DNA of 7,727 nucleotides from an uncultured Bacilli bacterium (GTDB taxonomy: Bacteria > Bacillota_I > Bacilli_A > RF39 > UBA660), in the NCBI GenBank assembly GCA_948687865.1, contig CAPQQE010000013.1:1-7727 (forward strand). The letters are read 5' to 3'. Numbering within the stretch: the stretch's first letter is position 1; each line of letters begins with the position of its first letter. The notes beneath the pieces were generated by a model that was given only the letters and a program-made list of their open reading frames with translations, did not search any database and had not been told where the DNA came from. A program made the translations under genes and the position numbers. Below, piece after piece: positions 5,096 to 7,727 of this stretch.

Positions 5096-7204
5096 ATGAG
5101 AAAGAGGAGACAAGTGAATAAAACACCAATAATATTATTCATCTTATTTCTTCTTTTATTTTGTATAATAATTTTACGATTAATTTATTTAAACCTATCT
5201 AAATCAATTGATGGAATTGATTTGTCTGAGTTTTCGAAAAATAGAAATACCAAAAAGGAAACACTATATGCAACCCGTGGTAGTATATATGATATAAATA
5301 AAGAGGTATTAGCTCAAACAGTAGATTCATATACAGTAATTGCTTATTTAGATGAAAGTAGAAGCAAAAATTCTAAAACTCCAAAACATGTCGTTGATAC
5401 AAAAATGACATCAGAAAAATTATCACCAATAATAAATATGACTGTTGATAGAATAAATGAACTATTAAATCAAAAAGGATTATATCAGGTTGAATTAGGT
5501 CCCGGTGGTAAAGGATTATCACAATTACAGAAAGAAGAAATAGAAAAACTTAATTTACCTGGTATAGATTTTATTGCTACAAGTAAAAGATATTATCCTA
5601 ATTTGGACTTTGCATCATATACTTTAGGTTATGTAGTATCTAATGATAATGGTGAAATGATAGGAGAAATGGGAATAGAACAATATTATAATGACAAATT
5701 AACAGGTACTAATGGTTCACTTGAATATCAAACAGACGCTAATGGATATAAACTAATTAATAATCAGGAAAGTCCTGAAATTAAAATTGATAAAATAGAT
5801 GGAATGGATATATATTTAACAATAGATAGTAATGTTCAATTAATTGTTGAAAGAGCTCTTAATACATATTTTGAATCATCAAGGGCAAAAAATGGTGGTG
5901 TAATAGTTGCAGATGCTAAAACAGGAAAAATTCTAGCATCAGCTAGTAGACCAAGTTTTGATCCTAATGTTAAAGATATTAAAAACTATATGGATCCACT
6001 TGTTTCAACAGCATTTGAACCTGGTTCAACAATGAAAACATATACATATATGACAGCAATGGAAAAAGGTACCTATAAGGGTGATGATACTTTTTTATCT
6101 GGTACTATGAAGATTGGTGAATACACAATTAGGGATTGGAATAGATATGGTTGGGGACAAATAACTTATGATTATGGATATTTACAATCATCTAATATTG
6201 GTATTGCAAACCTAGTTCAAAAATACATTACAAAAGATGATTTAATGAATTATTTAAAGAAACTAGGTTTTGGTGAGAAAACTGGAATAGAATTACCAAA
6301 TGAAGTATCTGGTAAAATAAATTTTAAGTATGATATTGAAGTCGCAACCGCAGGATTTGGACAAGGTATAACAACAACTCCTATTCAGCATATAAAAGCG
6401 TTAACATCAATATCAAATAATGGATATTTATTAAATCCTACAATAATAGAAAAAATAGTAGATCCAAATACGGGTAAAACAATATATGAATATAAGGATA
6501 AAAAGGGTAAAAAAGTTGCTAGTGAGTCAACTGTAAATAAAATAAAAGATTTAATGTATAATGTTGTAAATAGTAATGATGGAACAGGTAATATATATCA
6601 TTTAGATGGATATGATATTATAGGTAAAACAGGTACTGCAGAATATGTTAATGTAGGATCAAGTTCATATACAAAAGGAAGTTATATAAAATCATTTGAA
6701 GGAATGTATCCAAAGGATAATCCGAAATATATATTTTATATATACTTAGATAAAGCAAGTATTAATACCATGCCAGATATTATTAAATCAATAATAAAGG
6801 ATGTTGAAACATATTATAATATTGCTAAAATAAATTCAAATGATGTATTAAGTTATAAGATTCCAAATTTATTAAATAAAAATATAGATGATGTAAAAAA
6901 TGAATTAAATGCAAAAGGAGTTAAATATGAAGTTATTGGAAGTGGATCAAAAGTAATAAATCAATATCCATTATCAGGTACTATTGTAAATGGAAGAGTG
7001 TATATAATAACAAATAAAAACGATATTAATATTCCCAATATAATAGGATATTCAAGAAAAGATGTAGTTAACTTGGCAAAAATATTAAATATAGAATATA
7101 ATATTGAGGGAAATGGATATGTTAATAATTATTCTGTTGAAGTAAATGAAAATGGTGGCATAAAAAAAATAAATATAACATTAGGAGATAAATATATAGA
7201 ATAA
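5096..7204 (+). CDS. PBP2B/SpoVD-type class B penicillin-binding protein (septal transpeptidase) with PASTA domains
   Basis: This 702-residue protein is a class B PBP, the D,D-transpeptidase that cross-links septal peptidoglycan outside the membrane. A short basic cytoplasmic start leads into one transmembrane helix (about 11-32). The pedestal domain follows (about 55-230, with RGSIYDINKEVLAQ at 61-74 and MGIEQYYNDKLTG at 192-204). The transpeptidase domain (about 235-575) has all three catalytic motifs: STMK (311-314, nucleophile S311), SSN (365-367) and KTGT (511-514). Two C-terminal PASTA domains follow, about 586-639 (IPNLLNK start) and 644-697 (IPNIIGYSRKDV start); the second is more divergent. 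The architecture fits Bacillus PBP2B (pbpB) or its paralogue SpoVD. Position directly after ftsL favours the division role, but similarity alone cannot separate them, so I give no symbol. AAGGGCG (5082-5088) is the ribosome binding site, 13 bases after ftsL. A terminator overlaps the stop codon. Confidence 0.93.
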   Translation: MRKRRQVNKTPIILFILFLLLFCIIILRLIYLNLSKSIDGIDLSEFSKNRNTKKETLYATRGSIYDINKEVLAQTVDSYTVIAYLDESRSKNSKTPKHVVDTKMTSEKLSPIINMTVDRINELLNQKGLYQVELGPGGKGLSQLQKEEIEKLNLPGIDFIATSKRYYPNLDFASYTLGYVVSNDNGEMIGEMGIEQYYNDKLTGTNGSLEYQTDANGYKLINNQESPEIKIDKIDGMDIYLTIDSNVQLIVERALNTYFESSRAKNGGVIVADAKTGKILASASRPSFDPNVKDIKNYMDPLVSTAFEPGSTMKTYTYMTAMEKGTYKGDDTFLSGTMKIGEYTIRDWNRYGWGQITYDYGYLQSSNIGIANLVQKYITKDDLMNYLKKLGFGEKTGIELPNEVSGKINFKYDIEVATAGFGQGITTTPIQHIKALTSISNNGYLLNPTIIEKIVDPNTGKTIYEYKDKKGKKVASESTVNKIKDLMYNVVNSNDGTGNIYHLDGYDIIGKTGTAEYVNVGSSSYTKGSYIKSFEGMYPKDNPKYIFYIYLDKASINTMPDIIKSIIKDVETYYNIAKINSNDVLSYKIPNLLNKNIDDVKNELNAKGVKYEVIGSGSKVINQYPLSGTIVNGRVYIITNKNDINIPNIIGYSRKDVVNLAKILNIEYNIEGNGYVNNYSVEVNENGGIKKINITLGDKYIE

Positions 7205-7230
7205 ATTAAGTTTTATTCTTTTATTTTTAT
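7198..7230 (+). terminator. Intrinsic terminator after the PBP gene
   Basis: AGAATAAA (7198-7205) pairs perfectly with TTTATTCT (7212-7219) around a 6-base loop, followed by a T-rich tract to 7230. The PBP stop codon (7202-7204) is inside the 5' arm. The stem is AT-rich and may leak, but it suggests that the dcw transcript ends or is attenuated here. Confidence 0.65.
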
Positions 7231-7238
7231 ATTAGTTA

Positions 7239-7247
7239 TGTTATCAT
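7239..7247 (+). promoter_or_regulatory. Possible extended -10 promoter of the last gene
   Basis: TGTTATCAT at 7239-7247 contains TG, one base, and TATCAT (5 of 6 to TATAAT). CATAAT at 7245-7250 is an alternative -10. No convincing -35 is visible. The predicted start near 7254 falls on the ribosome binding site GAGGTGG (7255-7261), giving a leader of about 13 bases, like rsmD and nfo. Confidence 0.4.
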
Positions 7248-7266
7248 AATTTTAGAGGTGGGTTTA

Positions 7267-7727
7267 ATGGAAAAAACAGATTATAAAGAAATACTTGAAA
7301 GAACTACATTTGAAAAACAATCACTAAGTGATGGATATATAATTGATCAAGCAGTAAATAATGTTAATTTTGATATTTTATCTAAATTAGATAGTTTAGA
7401 TGAAGAAAAGGTGATAATTCTTTTAGATATTATATGTACTATAGATAGTCTATATATTTATAAAAGATGCATTAAAGATATTAAATTTTTCTCAGAGCGT
7501 GATAGAAATGTAGTATTATATGCAATGGTAAATAATTCTGATAAAGAATTTTTAACAAGTACAATTTTAGATATAAGAGATAGTATAAGTGAAAATGAAT
7601 TTTCATTAATTATAGAAAAGTTATGTGAAAATAAAGAGTATGACGTTATTTTGAGCCTTATATATACTTTAAATCATATGTTTAGTAAAGCAGATATAAA
7701 AAATGTAGTTAATATAATGGTAATGTT
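7267..7727 (+). CDS. Unrecognised, probably all-helical protein (partial, 3' end outside window)
   Basis: An open frame starts at ATG 7267, 5 bases after a good ribosome binding site (GAGGTGG 7255-7261), and runs without a stop to the window edge: 153 whole codons plus two bases. The N-terminus is MEKTDYKEILERTTFEKQSL. The protein lacks a signal peptide or long membrane segment. It reads as successive amphipathic helices broken by short polar turns (around SLDEEK at 43-48, SERDR at 76-80, ISENE at 107-111), a pattern that could be a helical-repeat (HEAT-like) solenoid or a helical bundle. I see no catalytic motif and cannot name a family. It follows the dcw genes but appears to have its own promoter, and it stands where mraY or other mur genes often occur. 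Confidence 0.75.
   Translation, partial: MEKTDYKEILERTTFEKQSLSDGYIIDQAVNNVNFDILSKLDSLDEEKVIILLDIICTIDSLYIYKRCIKDIKFFSERDRNVVLYAMVNNSDKEFLTSTILDIRDSISENEFSLIIEKLCENKEYDVILSLIYTLNHMFSKADIKNVVNIMVM

Noticed and set aside
1..7727. tRNA, rRNA, CRISPR array, insertion sequence or phage genes
   Set aside because: I saw no cloverleaf-like GC-rich segments, regularly spaced repeats with spacers, transposase motifs or paired terminal repeats.

Overview
The window is a very AT-rich, compact, single-strand stretch of bacterial chromosome. Every credible gene is on the + strand and gaps between genes are below about 100 bases. Several proteins (MraZ, the PBP2B-type penicillin-binding protein, the YlbF-like protein, RsmD) look like those of Bacilli and their low-GC, genome-reduced relatives in the Bacillota/Mollicutes neighbourhood. 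TGA serves as a stop (rsmD, nfo) and tryptophan is TGG, so the standard bacterial code applies, not the mycoplasma code. The mraZ cell-wall/division genes imply a walled, dividing cell. I cannot name the species.

Layout. (1) 1-407: the tail of an unidentified gene, then a YlbF-family gene closed by a 12-bp hairpin terminator. (2) 388-981: promoter and rsmD, a 16S rRNA methyltransferase. In Bacillus ylbF and rsmD are also near neighbours, but coaD, which follows rsmD there, is absent here. (3) 1022-1533: a single prepilin-like gene with its own promoter, a strong Shine-Dalgarno sequence and a terminator. (4) 1546-3458: nfo (endonuclease IV) overlapping by 8 bases an unnamed 318-residue protein that shows a Cys-His-Asp pattern like arylamine N-acetyltransferases/transglutaminases, then a terminator. 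(5) 3478-7230: start of the division and cell-wall (dcw) cluster: promoter, MraZ operator repeats, mraZ, rsmH, ftsL and a PBP2B-like transpeptidase with two PASTA domains, then a terminator. (6) 7239-7727: an unrecognised, probably all-helical protein that runs off the end, where mraY or other mur genes often follow.

The dcw genes work together. MraZ autoregulates the operon, RsmH methylates 16S rRNA, FtsL is a divisome scaffold and the PBP cross-links septal peptidoglycan. Their junctions are tight (11-base overlap, then 10- and 13-base gaps), consistent with one transcript.

The points most worth checking are: an RsmH that appears to lack about 37 residues of a conserved internal segment, with a 14-bp perfect inverted repeat at the junction; the NAT/transglutaminase-like protein coupled to nfo; three GTGG repeats at exact 10-bp spacing between the mraZ promoter and its start, with a related sequence forming the -35 box; and very short predicted leaders where terminator and next promoter share DNA.
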